A stretch of DNA of 64,000 nt from Porphyra umbilicalis (lineage: Eukaryota; Rhodophyta; Bangiophyceae; Bangiales; Bangiaceae), in contig KV918804.1 of NCBI GenBank assembly GCA_002049455.2, positions 268,739 to 332,738 on the forward strand, in the 5' to 3' direction. Below are positions 12,635 to 22,801 of the stretch, in pieces (within the stretch, counting starts at the first letter, position 1; the number at the start of each line of letters is the position of its first letter). Below the pieces are notes generated by a model. It was not told the DNA's origin. It saw only the letters and a list, made by a program, of their open reading frames with translations, and did no database searches. The position numbers and the translations under genes are program-made.

Positions 12635-13873
12635 ATGGCAGAGGCGACCAAGATTGGCCAGGACGCGGCCAAGGCGACGATTACCTTGATCGAGAACAAC
12701 ACGACGCGTGGCACTTCTTCGGCCATGCACAAGGCCGACGAGGTCGAGAACGAGTACAAGCATGTGGCCGTGAAGACGGCCACGGCAGGGGGCGCGGCCT
12801 CGGTCGAGGCTGGCTGCAGAGGAGATAAGCGCAAGGCCAGAGAAGCTCCACTCACTGTTGGTGTGGCCCCCAAGGTGGCCAAGCTCGCAAAGGCGGCCAA
12901 GGACGGCCGGGCCGATGTGGCCGTCAAGAATTGCAAGCTGAGCACGCGCAGCGATAGCAGCCTGGACTCGGGGGGTGTCGTGGCCGTCAAGTCGGCCAAG
13001 CATGGGACCGGTTCCGACGTCGCGGAGATGGGGGCGATCTACCACTTTACAGCCGGCGACTTTTCCCGCGCGCTCGAGGCCGTGGATGTGCTCTGCCTGC
13101 AGTGGACAACCCGCAAGCAGCGGGCGGCCCTGCGCGGTGCCACTTCGGAGCAGCGCGCTGTTGCGTTCTTGCTGGCCGAGCGCTTGTTCGCAGCCAAGAT
13201 GCGACAGTGAGCCGCCGCCAAGCTTTATTGGGATGAATGCCGCAACTACCGCCTTGTCCAGAAGCGAATGGAGGCCTCCGGGCCGCACGGTATGGCCTAT
13301 GTAAACTGCAAGGCCATCAAAAAAGCATACAAGGGTCCGGGACAGCCCATAGTGATGGCGGCCTTGGCGGCCGAATTCAGGCCTGACGGCGCGTCTGGCG
13401 CTCGGGCAGTGGCGGCCAGGGGCAAGGTCATGGCCGTGTCGGCCTCGGAGGGTGGGCAAGGTGCAGGCGTTGGCCAGGTCGTGACCGGGCCTCAAGGGGC
13501 GTCGTCGAGAAATGGGAAGGGAAAGGCCGTCCCGGCCTTGGTTGGGGCACGAGGGAAGGGTGCCGGGGAGTTCGCGGCCTCCACTGGCGGGGGTGCGGCC
13601 TCGAGTGTCGGGAGTCCGTCAACCGGGAACGGCAAGGGCAAGGCCGTGTCGGCCTCCGCGGCGACTAACGACGACGATGGAGTTGTCATCGGCAAGGTCA
13701 TCCTCGCGAGCGAGCAGGACCACACTCGCTCGGCAACGGCTGGGGGTGCGGTAGGGACGACGGCTAGGGTATTGGGCGGAGTCTCGGCGGCTGCTTCTGC
13801 TGCAGGGGTCCTCGGGTATACAGACGAGGAGGGAGAGAGTGATGAGGACGACGGGGAGCAGTGGGACGAGTGA
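12635..13873 (+). pseudogene. Accessory ORF of PIF/Harbinger element with one in-frame stop
   Basis: ATG at 12635 (MAEATKIGQDAAKAT) opens a frame that meets TGA at 13208-13210 after 191 codons. The same frame then continues through CRNYRLVQKRMEASGPHG and on to 13873. The N-terminal half is rich in Ala, Lys and Val with repeated AVK motifs. A more structured patch follows around residues 135-210 (YHFTAGDFSRALEAVDVLCL). The C-terminal third is low-complexity Ala/Gly/Val ending in an acidic DEEGESDEDDGEQ tail. I recognise no family. Its position on the plus strand inside the element suggests an element-encoded protein. The single stop could be genuine decay or an error. Confidence 0.55.
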
Positions 13874-16086
13874 GACGGGGTTGAGTGACGCCCTGGGCTC
13901 TGCAGTATTGGGGAGGTGCCGAGGGGTATTGGGAGGTGCCGAGGGGTATGGCTGTACGACCATGGAATGCACCTGCTGGTAGCACTGGCTGCTCCTGGGG
14001 ACGGCGTCTGTACGTCTCGCTTTCTCTCTTCATTGGACGGCCTTTGCAGGGCCGAGCCGTTCGCACTGCCATCTTTTCTTTTTTAGCATTGCGTAGGTCG
14101 GGCGTACGTCGGGCATGCTTTGTTGCCACATTTTCTGTTTCTTGTTCTTTACATACTGGATTGCGTACATCGGGCGCGGCCTCTGTACCATCATCTGTCT
14201 TGATGCCTCTCCATAAAAGTCTTGCTGCTTCTCCGTCACGCTTCGTGTTACTTTTCTCTGTGCATTAGGCTTGGTACGACTACCTGCACGACAGTGTCAC
14301 AGCGCGCCTGTCCCTGTGCAGAGTATATGAAAAGGACGTGAGCGTTCTTTCCATAATGTATGGAGATGGCCTTTTCAGCGCGTCCAAGCGTCGAAGCGTA
14401 TGACTGGAAGCTACGGGCGCACCCCCCCCTCCCACCCTCCCCCCCTTCCGCCCCAGTACGCGTGACGGCCGCGTGGCGGTCATGTCGGTCGATGCCATGG
14501 CTGTTCGCTGACTGCCTCCATACGGAGACGCAGTGCACACGGCACTCAGTCAGTTTGCAGTGATTGTGATTACAGAGGGCGCCTCTCACACTGATCCGTT
14601 GCCGGCTGCAGGCATCGCATACATTTGAGCATATTTACTTTAACCAAGCCTTTGTAAACCTGTAACCCTCAGTTCTGTGCAAGCACCGCCCTCCACGGCC
14701 GCAGAAAATGATGTTCCACATGTGAAAGAAGCGATCGTGGTGAGATCACGTGAGCCAGTTCCGCGCGGATCAAAGAGACGGAACTGCACTTGATTGGACC
14801 AGAGAGACTGGCCGCCACGCTCTGGCGACTGGCCTCCACGCTCTGGCCCCTGTGCGTAGAAACCGTCAACACTACTCACAAACGCCTGGGCCCGGCCGCT
14901 TGCCTCCTCGGGCGGTTCGATCAGGCCAGAGATAAGAGATTGCGGTGCAACACCGTAAGTGAGTCTCGCTTGACACGAGGCGCGCCAGTGAGTCGGATCA
15001 AGGCCGCCCCAATTTTGATTGGACGGTGTAGAATGACCGCCACGTGCTGGCCCCTGCGCCATGGCCGGCCGACGGACAGCCTATGCGTAGGGACATTCCG
15101 CACCACACGCCTTCGCTGTCCGGTGGATGACCACACTAGGTCCGATGGTGGCCCTGCGAGCCGGCTCCTGCTCGCAGCGTTCCTCGAGATGTCAGACGAT
15201 TCACCGTTATTAGTCATTGGTCATGCGGTGCGATCACATTGTGTGGCCCTCCTTGGCAGGAAAATGAGCGTTGTGGCCAAGCTGACATGGCCGACACGAT
15301 ACGTATGGGCTATTGACTGCCACTGATCGCTCCGCGCAGGGCCCAGTGACCAGCGATACCCGTGACGCGTCACCAGTTTCTCTTATTGGGTCCGATTTAT
15401 CAAAATTGGGGCAATCTTCTGTCTCCCAACCGGCCGCTCAGAACCCAGAGGGATGAACGTCAGGCGCTGTGGCCTCGCCACGAGTGATGTCTCCTCGCCA
15501 GGCAGGCTAAGATCGACAGGGCCTGTGGGCGTGGGGGTACAGGCCCTGTGCCCAGCCTCGTTTTGGAGGAACGTGCCACCTCTGCCCTGTGTGACGCATC
15601 CGCATCTCGGAGCCTCAGCAGCAAGCAGACAGCAGCTGTCTAGAAGCCACTTCCGGCCGGCCCGCCGTAGTAACCGGTCCAGGGCCGTCTTTGTCAACCT
15701 GCGTGACGCCCACCATCCCGCCGCCGCACACCGTACCCGCTACCACACTGTGGCGCGGCGCCGACACCACCGCGCCCACCACCTTGCTCCCGTGCCGCCG
15801 CTTGGCCGCCACACTGCTGCTCGGACGCCACCACGCCCACGACCGTGCTTTCGTGCCGCCGCTTGGGCCCCGACGTTGGGCTTCATTTCTACTACGGCCG
15901 CGCGCTCGCAGCGGCCGTTTTTTTTTTGACGGCGGCCAGCTCCACGGTTTGCTCCCTCCCTCGCGGCCTGCAACCTCTACGCTGCGACCGGCTGCCAGCG
16001 GGCTGTGCGTGTGGCTGTGGTGTTGGGGAGCCCCAGAGCCAGCGCTACCATCCGGCTCGTTCCGAACTCGAGCCGAGGTGCGCGCC
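13874..16086. other. Interior of PIF/Harbinger element, no recognised gene
   Basis: Holds a short tandem duplication at about 13912-13950 (GGGAGGTGCCGAGGGGTAT twice). A related pair of segments near 14785 and 15010 share TTGATTGGAC followed by GCCGCCACG and CTGG. An inverted 13-base match CCCCAATTTTGAT occurs near 15008 and, on the other strand, near 15400, so a small inserted element of about 0.4 kb is possible. No coding feature is supported. Confidence 0.4.
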
Positions 16087-16950
16087 ATGGCTAGTGGCGC
16101 CCAGCCGTTCCGTACGACTACTTCTCCGACGCCACCACGCGTCCGCGTGGCGACGCCGCCCCCGCCGATTCCGTCGAGCGCTCCTGCTGAGATGCCTGAC
16201 AGCCCACGACGTGCGGTCACCGCTTCGCACTCAGGGCCTACGGGAGGTGGTGCGAGACCTGCCTCTGCGGCGGTCATTCCAGAAGCTGATGACACTGCGG
16301 CTCTGCTTCGGACGTCGCGCACTCAAGCTCGCGGCGATGCTCCCGCGTACACACCTCGCCCGAGGTATGGCCCGAGGGCCCCGACTATCTCCAAGGCCGA
16401 GTTGCAGCGTGGCCGTCGCAGCATCTGCACGCAGTGTAAGCGGTCGCAGAAGGTGAGCAGCAACATCGCTATGTGCCCTCGAGACTGTCCGTGCCCTTGG
16501 GCAGTTCGGCCCCCCGCACAGCCGGGCTGGGGCTGGGAGTGGATCCTACAAGGTGACGGCGCGTTTTGGAGTCGGACTGCTGAGCGACGGGCGCATCGTC
16601 GTATGTGCTACGTGTGTCGGTGCGCGGTCACTGTCGGGGACGAGTACCCAACGTGCCCGCCGCAGTGCCCCTGCCCGTGGGCGTCGCCGCGCCTCATCAA
16701 GTTCCCCACCGACGAGCACGGTGTCGAGGTCACCGTGACGTGGGAGGAACACCAGCGGGTGCTGGCCCAGCGGCGCGAGACCGAGCGGGAGGAGGCGCTC
16801 ACAAGGCCTCTGCGGTGGGAGCGCCGCCTGGCTTTGCCGGACGCTGAGGGCAAGCGCGAGGAGTACTGGGTGAACATCAACCTCCCAGCGGCGCCGGTCT
16901 GGTGGGCGCCCAAGGCGTTGGGCCGACTGCCGTTGCCTATACGGTTGTAG
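16087..16950 (+). CDS. Cys-rich protein with duplicated CxxC...CxxxCxC module, PIF-associated
   Basis: Read from ATG 16087 this gives 287 residues; the frame is open upstream but with poor context. After a Pro/Ala/Ser-rich first third there are two copies of a cysteine module. The first is CTQCKR...CPRDCPCPW near residues 118-142; the second is CYVCRC...CPPQCPCPW near 172-196. Each has CxxC, then about 12 residues, then CxxxCxCPW, as expected for a zinc-binding fold. A charged helical stretch (EEHQRVLAQRRETEREEAL) follows. It lies on the plus strand inside the PIF/Harbinger element and overlaps the next frame by a few bases in a different register, so the two may be exons or frame-broken parts of one protein. 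The family is unknown to me; a DNA-binding role is inference. Confidence 0.55.
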   Translation: MASGAQPFRTTTSPTPPRVRVATPPPPIPSSAPAEMPDSPRRAVTASHSGPTGGGARPASAAVIPEADDTAALLRTSRTQARGDAPAYTPRPRYGPRAPTISKAELQRGRRSICTQCKRSQKVSSNIAMCPRDCPCPWAVRPPAQPGWGWEWILQGDGAFWSRTAERRAHRRMCYVCRCAVTVGDEYPTCPPQCPCPWASPRLIKFPTDEHGVEVTVTWEEHQRVLAQRRETEREEALTRPLRWERRLALPDAEGKREEYWVNINLPAAPVWWAPKALGRLPLPIRL

Positions 16951-17045
16951 CCGCCCCTGAGCACCGGCCCATCAAGGCCGTCGGCATTGTGGCTACCTTG
17001 GCCGCTTCAGTGCTCAACAAGTGCTCAAGACCGATTGGCCAAGAC

Positions 17046-18959
17046 ATGGCCAGTTTCAACGCCGATGGCCAAGACATGGCCACCTTTGCTACCGAAGACG
17101 GCTCTTTCAACATCGAACCAGCCAACCAAGACAACGTCCCCGGCACGGCGCTCATCGCGCCGACGCAGCTGGGCGAGGCGCCAGTAGTTGGGCGACGTGC
17201 TGCGCCGGTTGGAGCCGACGGTAGCATGCTTTCCGGGGTACTGGCGAGGCACTTGGAGCAGCAGCCTTTGCAGACGGAAGAGGACCGGTTGCGCGCGGAG
17301 GTTCTACAGCTCCGCGCCGAGGCCGCCGCGTCGCGCGGCCTCATCGAGGAGCGCAGCCGACGGGCCAGCCATGTCTCAACTGCCGGCGGTCGTGGCACGC
17401 GCGGCGTGTCCTGGATTGAAGCAGAGCGCAACGTGCTTGCCTCCGTCTACAAGGAGGCAACGCTTAACGCTGAGGTGGAGGTCGACCAAAGCCTGGAGCG
17501 CTATGACGAGGACGTGGCCGACCGCTTCCGTCGACGCCTTCCCGCTGAAATAAACCAATTGGAGCGTCGGCGTGCCCGCTCGACGGCGGCCATCATGAAG
17601 GAGCTCCGATACAACATGTTCCCAGCTGTTAATCGGTTTAAAGAATGCTATCTGGCGGTGGTCAACCTCAAGATGACGGGCAACCCGACGGCTGAGCAGC
17701 TCATCAACGCGGCCAAGGCGAAGTACAACGGCCTGAACCCCTACGATGGCCTCACCGCGGTGGTCGCGTCCAAGCTCAAGGGCCCTCCGCTCAGCAACTG
17801 GCGAATCCTCAAGGACACCGACACGTTTAGCGGTGGTGCCACGCTAATGGCTTTGGCGAGCGCGGCGCCCTCAACGGTGGCCTCGCCCCGCGGGCGGCGC
17901 ACGACTGGGAGCGAAGACCCGCTTTCTCCTGGCGTTATGGGGGACTCGGACGACGACGATGGCAACGGCAACGCACCTCTGTCATCCACATTCACGCGCG
18001 GTCAGCGCCTGTTTCAAGAGCGGCCTATGGGCAACAAGGCCGCCAAGGCCACGTCCCGGGCGGAAGCGCATCTTATTCGGGAGGCGGCCGCCAGCACGGC
18101 CGCCCTTGAGTCGCTGGCCGCTTCCGCTGCGCAACGCACGGCGTTGGCCTTTTGGTCGACGCCGCAGGCATCCAAATAAAGCGAGGGACGCGAGTGGTGG
18201 GCCAACGAGGTGCAACGTCGCTTGCAGGAGGCGGAGGACAAGGATAAGGTCGCGCAGAAAGGTCGTGACATGGACGAGGGTGACCTGTTGGTGGCCTTGC
18301 CGAGCGCGCCACGTGGCCAAGGCCAAGGAACGCGCGGGCGTCGCCGCCGAGCACGTGATGAGGTCGAATACAACTCGGACGAGGTTGAGGAGGAAGCTGA
18401 GCGAGCAGATGCAAGAGCGGGTGCCCGCGGCTTTGGTGGTGCCCGCGGTGCTCGGGGCGGCCGAGGACACGGCCGTGGTCGTGGACGCGGCCGTGGTGGC
18501 CGCTGTGAGCGTGTGCGTACTGCTCGTGCTGTTGTATCATCTTCATCCTCGTCGACGCCGCCTCCTCCATCAACCCGGTTGCGAAGCGGCGCCACCAACG
18601 CGTCATCTACGACTGACGACGAAAAGAACTCGGGCCAGGCGCTCACCACAGGCAGCGACGGACGCGCAGCACGTCAACGGCGCTCGACGCCCATGGCTTC
18701 TCAGGTGACACCGTTCACACCTGTTGAAGCGGCCGCTGAGGAGGCCGCAGAGATGATGGCGGCAGCTGCGCATCGTGCCGACAGCGAGGAGGGCATGGCC
18801 GACAACACAGACAACGATTATTACTTGGAGCAAGACGGCCGCTCGCGACGCGGCCGTGCCACGGCGCATGGCAAACGGCCACCTTTGCCGACTCGCCGCT
18901 GCCGTACCCCGGCCGGCACCATCGCCCCTGAGTCACACGCCACCGACGCTGAGGAGTAG
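17046..18959 (+). pseudogene. PIF/Harbinger accessory (Myb/NAM-associated-like) protein, one in-frame stop
   Basis: The frame from ATG 17046 has GQDMA repeats, a coiled-coil (LRAEVLQLRAEAAASRGLIEE region, near residues 80-105) and a helical domain. That domain carries the pattern KECYLAVVNLKMTGNPT, then AKAKYNGL and LSNWRILKDTDTF. This layout resembles the Myb/NAM-associated second protein that accompanies PIF transposases in plants and algae. TAA at 18177-18179 interrupts it; the same frame continues with EWWANEVQRRLQEAEDKD and an Arg/Gly-rich tail to 18959. Family membership is from pattern memory and moderate. In related elements such proteins help the transposase bind DNA and enter the nucleus. 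Confidence 0.55.
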
Positions 18960-19552
18960 ATGTACGGACGGCCGTCTTTGTCGTGGCCGAGACCAATGAG
19001 CATGCCCGAGTAGCCAGTTGCTCTGCATTTTGCTTTTCTTCTGTATGTTTTTGTGCACATGTTCTTTTGCATTTCTTTTCTTGCAAAGTGATGCTGGTTG
19101 CCATCAGCCTTGGCCACAACTCTCTGTATCAGCCTGGTCCTTACGAGTCACACCACGCTGCATAGAGTCCTCTCACCGTTTTGAAGCATTGTCTAAGGCC
19201 GGAAAAAGGCCTTAGCGAATTTTTCAATCGAGAAAATGTAGGCCCTTTAATGGCGAATGTTTTCAATCGAGAAAATGTAGGCCCTTTAATGCACCCCTAC
19301 AATGGACAGCCCCAGTAGTCCCAACACAGCCGCTGAGCGGGGGCAGCGGACAGGCTTTATCAGTGTCCGTCAGCTCCGCGCCTCTGTTGGCACCAAACCG
19401 CGCACAGACCTCATACCGGCGTCGGTCGGCTCACTTGGGCTTGAACTCCAGTGCCAAAGTTGTCGAGGAAAAAAAAACCCTGCCAAGCGGAAAAAAAAAC
19501 CTTTTGGAAACTAAAACGACACGCGCAAGCCGGCACGTAGACGGAACGCAAG
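18960..19552. other. Convergent 3' intergenic of PIF/Harbinger element
   Basis: This lies between the accessory frame (+) and the transposase (-). It is AT-richer than its surroundings, as 3' flanks are, and holds the 38-bp duplication described separately. No gene seen. Confidence 0.5.
19215..19291. repeat. 38/39-bp tandem duplication
   Basis: GCGAAT, then TTTTCAATCGAGAAAATGTA and GGCCCTTTAATG occur at 19215-19252 and, with one extra G, at 19253-19291. It lies in the convergent 3' region of the PIF element, where poly(A) or termination signals of both transcripts would fall. Confidence 0.85.
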
Positions 19553-21190
19553 TTACCCACAGACGTAGGGCGACAAAAAGCGGCCTCTTTTCTTCCACAC
19601 GTGCTCAGACAGGTCGCGCATCAGGTCAAAGTGGGCGTCCTTGTCCTTGGCCTCGCACTCGGCGCCATCGGTGTACCGCAAAGAGCCAGAAATAAGCTCG
19701 GGCCCGTCGTGGTCGCAGGGGTCGCGGCCCTGATCATCAGCGGGCATTGGGGGTCCCCAGACGCCAGGGCCGCGCGGCCCGTCATTAACAAAGAAGCCGT
19801 GGCCACCTGCGTCCTCGTCGCGCCCGTCGTCTCGTCCAGAGGCGTTGCCGTCTGCTTGTCGACCCATCCCATCCGCAGGTACCCCAGGCGCCGCTTGCAT
19901 TCTTTGGTGCGCCAAGAATCCGGCGCGTGTGCACTCTATGGCCATGTTGTGCAGAATGGCCACTGTCTTACCGGTGTTGATCATGCGCTCCACCGTCGTA
20001 AAGCGTGCCGGACGCAGCACAATGTTGAACCGAGACGGCATCACCGCGTAGAGACACTCGGCGTCCTTGCGGACGGCTTCTTGTAGTCGGTTGTACACGA
20101 GCAGCTTGCGGGTGTTGGGGGCGGGGTGAGGCATGGCAAAAATCGGGTAGCGGGGGTATCCTTGATCGGCCGTGTAGTAAAGTAAGCGACGGGTCCGGCC
20201 GTTTAGTGTGTAGGACAGGTTCCGCGGCGGCCACAAACCGGCGTTCACGTCCAGCATGAGAGGGGACGACGCCAGCACGTTCTTGTCGTTGTAGCTCCCT
20301 GGCGCCCCAATACAAAAGTGCCAAATGTACGTGTCCTCATCACACACGCTCTCAATAACCACCGAGCGCTTACCTTTGCGGTCGTGGTACTGCCCGGCAA
20401 GGGCCTTGGGGAACTTGATCCACTGCCAATGCGTGCAGTCGATGGCGCCAATGCAGCCCGGCATGTCGCGGGCCGCGTTCCGGGCCAGGATGTGCTTCAG
20501 CTCGTCCTCGGTAGGGCGGCGTAGGTAAGTTGGCTCCCACTTCTCGACGATGAGGTCGGTCAGGCGCCGGGTAGCCTCGCAAATAGTAGAGCGTGACAGG
20601 CGGCAGTACTCGTAGAGACGGTCATAGGCCTCGCCATAGCCCAGGACGCGCAACGCCGCTACCAGCTTCTGGATAGGGTGGGACTGCAAACGCCCGGTAG
20701 CGTTGACGGAATGCTTCCACCAAGGCTCGTCATACACGGCCGCGTAGAGCCGCTGGAAGACGGCGCGCGGCATGCGGAAGCGCTTCTCGAAATCGAGCTC
20801 ACTGTAGACCGGCGGCTGCCCGCCAACTCCACAATAGTCACGCAAAATCGCGTGCGCCCCCACGTCGAAACAGCGATTGCGGTTCGGTCGCCGGCCGCGC
20901 CTGGAGCCGCCAATGGGCCGCTTGTACACCCGCCCGCGCACGACGCGCAGCGCTCGTCGCAAGGAAATACGAGCCGCGGCCCCGAGCACAACGGCTAGGT
21001 CCAGGTCCTCGTCAAACTGGCCGTCAAGAAGCATCCTGCCTTCCGCGTCGAGCCGGGCAGCAGACCCGCAAAAGAGAGGGACGAGGACGGAGGGCACGCC
21101 GGTGGGTGGTGGTGGGGTGGGCGCCGCGTCGACGACGGCAGGCCCTGAGCGTGGGTAGCGCGGCGGCGGGTGCCACGGCGAGGAAATCAC
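19553..21190 (-). CDS. PIF/Harbinger transposase (intact)
   Basis: 545 residues from ATG 21190. The N-terminal 100 residues are Pro/Ala/Arg-rich. A helix-turn-helix follows (RLSRSTICEATRRL, near 197-210), then the DDE_Tnp_4/plant-transposon nuclease. Catalytic residues are all present: D251 in CIGAIDCTHW, D342 in YYTADQGYPRYPIF and E378 in RKDAECLYAVMPSRF. The motif QEAVRKD and the PARFTTVERMI block are typical of the family. It cuts and re-inserts the surrounding element. The frame has no stop or shift, unlike the accessory frames of the same element, so cis or trans activity is conceivable. Downstream on the opposite strand are its presumed partners. Confidence 0.93.
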   Translation of the reverse strand: MISSPWHPPPRYPRSGPAVVDAAPTPPPPTGVPSVLVPLFCGSAARLDAEGRMLLDGQFDEDLDLAVVLGAAARISLRRALRVVRGRVYKRPIGGSRRGRRPNRNRCFDVGAHAILRDYCGVGGQPPVYSELDFEKRFRMPRAVFQRLYAAVYDEPWWKHSVNATGRLQSHPIQKLVAALRVLGYGEAYDRLYEYCRLSRSTICEATRRLTDLIVEKWEPTYLRRPTEDELKHILARNAARDMPGCIGAIDCTHWQWIKFPKALAGQYHDRKGKRSVVIESVCDEDTYIWHFCIGAPGSYNDKNVLASSPLMLDVNAGLWPPRNLSYTLNGRTRRLLYYTADQGYPRYPIFAMPHPAPNTRKLLVYNRLQEAVRKDAECLYAVMPSRFNIVLRPARFTTVERMINTGKTVAILHNMAIECTRAGFLAHQRMQAAPGVPADGMGRQADGNASGRDDGRDEDAGGHGFFVNDGPRGPGVWGPPMPADDQGRDPCDHDGPELISGSLRYTDGAECEAKDKDAHFDLMRDLSEHVWKKRGRFLSPYVCG

Positions 21191-21805
21191 CGGTGTCGTG
21201 TGGGCCGTCGAAAAATATCACGGCACCGCGCCAGCAGGTGCCTCCTCCTTCTGAAATCAGGCTCTTTCGGGGGGGCGGCGGAGCGGTGCTGTCGCTGTCC
21301 GCGGCCTTGACTGGCCTGAAATGCCCGCATGGGGCCGTGTGACAGTGTACACTGTGAAATCGGGCCCGCTGCCCGGGGTGGGCCAGGATCAGGGCTCGTC
21401 AGGGCCGGCACTGGGGGAGAAATCCAGTCCCGTCCACGGCTCATCCGCCTGGACGGAAGGACCTCCACGTTTCGTCTGGCGAGCTGCAGCGAGGCGGTGT
21501 CAACAGCCGAGTGAGAAGGCGCGCGAGGCACGTATCACCCGCCGCCTGAGATGCTCGGCACGGCCCGAAAATCTGGTGCCCTGTTTGTCTGCGGTGGATA
21601 CGTATTGGGCGATCCTAGCGCCTGCGGGGTCCCGCCAGCAGTGGGTCCACAGGCGAGTGCAGATTAGAATCCAGCTGTGCGATCAATCGGGATCAGATGA
21701 ACCACACGTGGTGGCCGTCGCGGTCGTCCGAAGTCACAGGCATGCACGGACAGCGATACGATTCGCTGTTAATTGGTTTAGAACGCTTCGAAATCAACGC
21801 TCTGC
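21191..21805. other. Upstream region of PIF transposase, no gene
   Basis: About 0.6 kb between the transposase start and the hAT insertion. Presumably promoter and leader of the minus-strand transposase. No coding frame with support. Confidence 0.45.
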
Positions 21806-21813
21806 GTCCGCAT
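21806..21813. repeat. 8-bp target site duplication, left (hAT)
   Basis: GTCCGCAT immediately precedes the hAT left end and is repeated exactly at 29708-29715. Confidence 0.95.
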
Positions 21814-21830
21814 TAGGGTCGTTATGTGAG

Positions 21831-21935
21831 CCTTGGGGCGCTCATATGGGGCGCAGATAGGGCGCTAATAGGGCGCGGTTAGGGCGCTGTTACGCCCAGC
21901 GCCCCCAACCTGCTGGGCGCTATTAGGGCGCTAGT
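21831..21935. repeat. hAT left subterminal GGGCGCT repeats
   Basis: Repeated motif (A)GGGCGC(T) occurs near 21836, 21851, 21863, 21874, 21885, 21914 and 21925, partly as TAGGGCGCTNNTA. Counterparts lie at 29605-29690. Clustered subterminal motifs are the usual hAT transposase binding sites. Confidence 0.8.
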
Positions 21936-22440
21936 TAACAGTTTTAGGATTGACCAGTAGCTGGCCTCGATGGGGAATGCTATGGCACTTCCCCCAAAAA
22001 TGGACACACCGCCGATCAGGAAGCATCGTTCCCACATCGTGCTGTAAGCGATCCTCCTGCATGTGGAGCCAATGACTGTGCCGCATTTGTGCCCCGGTAA
22101 AACTTGTCGCACTCTGATGATCCCCACGCGAGAGGCAGGAAGCCGACAAACGTCACCAAAGGCCTTCTGCTCATGCAAGGAAGAAAGGCTTTTGTCTGGG
22201 GGCATTTCTTTCTTCATCGGCACGATCCGCCGTCGCGCGTCATTTGAGTATGCGTTTTGTGTCCGCCTCTGGCGAATGCGATCGTCGTCCAGAATTCCTA
22301 TGGCCTGTTCAGGAGGCAGAATCATCTTTTTTTCGTGTACCGCCGCCACTTTCGCTGTGTGCAATTGGGCCGGCCACTCGTGGCCACAGAATCTGCGATC
22401 GGCCACTGCAGATCACTCCTGGGTCCGCCCCCGCCCCCGC
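21936..22440. other. hAT interior, no supported gene
   Basis: AT-richer sequence between the subterminal repeats and the 21-bp minisatellite. A plus frame from 22063 is open and runs into the repeats, but has no domain. Confidence 0.4.
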
Positions 22441-22449
22441 CCTCGCCGC

Positions 22450-22801
22450 CCACGTCCCCGCCATGGCCGCCGCCGCCCCCGCCATGGCCGCCGCCGCCCC
22501 CGCCATGGCCGCCGCCGCCCCCGCCATGGCCGCCGCCGCCCCCGCCATGGCCGCCGCCGCCCCGCCATGGCCGCCGCCGCCCCCGCCATGGCCGCCGCCG
22601 CCCCCGCCATGGCCGCCGCCGCCCCCGCCATGGCCGCCGCCGCCCCCGCCATGGCCGCCGCCGCCCCCGCCATGGCCGCCGCCGCCCCCGCCATGGCCGC
22701 CGCCGCCCCCGCCATGGCCGCCGCCGCCCCCGCCATGGCCGCCGCCGCCCCCGCCATGGCCGCCGCCGCCCCCGCCATGGCCGCCCCCGCCCCGGCCATG
22801 G
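22450..22801. repeat. 21-bp minisatellite, about 17 copies
   Basis: CCATGG recurs at 22461, 22482, 22503, 22524, 22545, 22565 and then every 21 bp to 22796, the unit being CCATGGCCGCCGCCGCCCCC plus G. One unit is 20 bp, which shifts frame. All three plus frames stay open through it (Ala-Met, Pro-Trp and His-Gly-Arg repeats). That argues for a repeat artefact rather than a chosen coding frame. The following 400 bp is a degenerate GCCGCCCCC-type extension. Confidence 0.93.

Noticed and set aside
9231-18179. Stop-codon reassignment as the reason for in-frame stops
   Set aside because: Each broken frame has a different stop codon, and host genes (RVB1, MESH1, ORC5, proteases) use stops normally.
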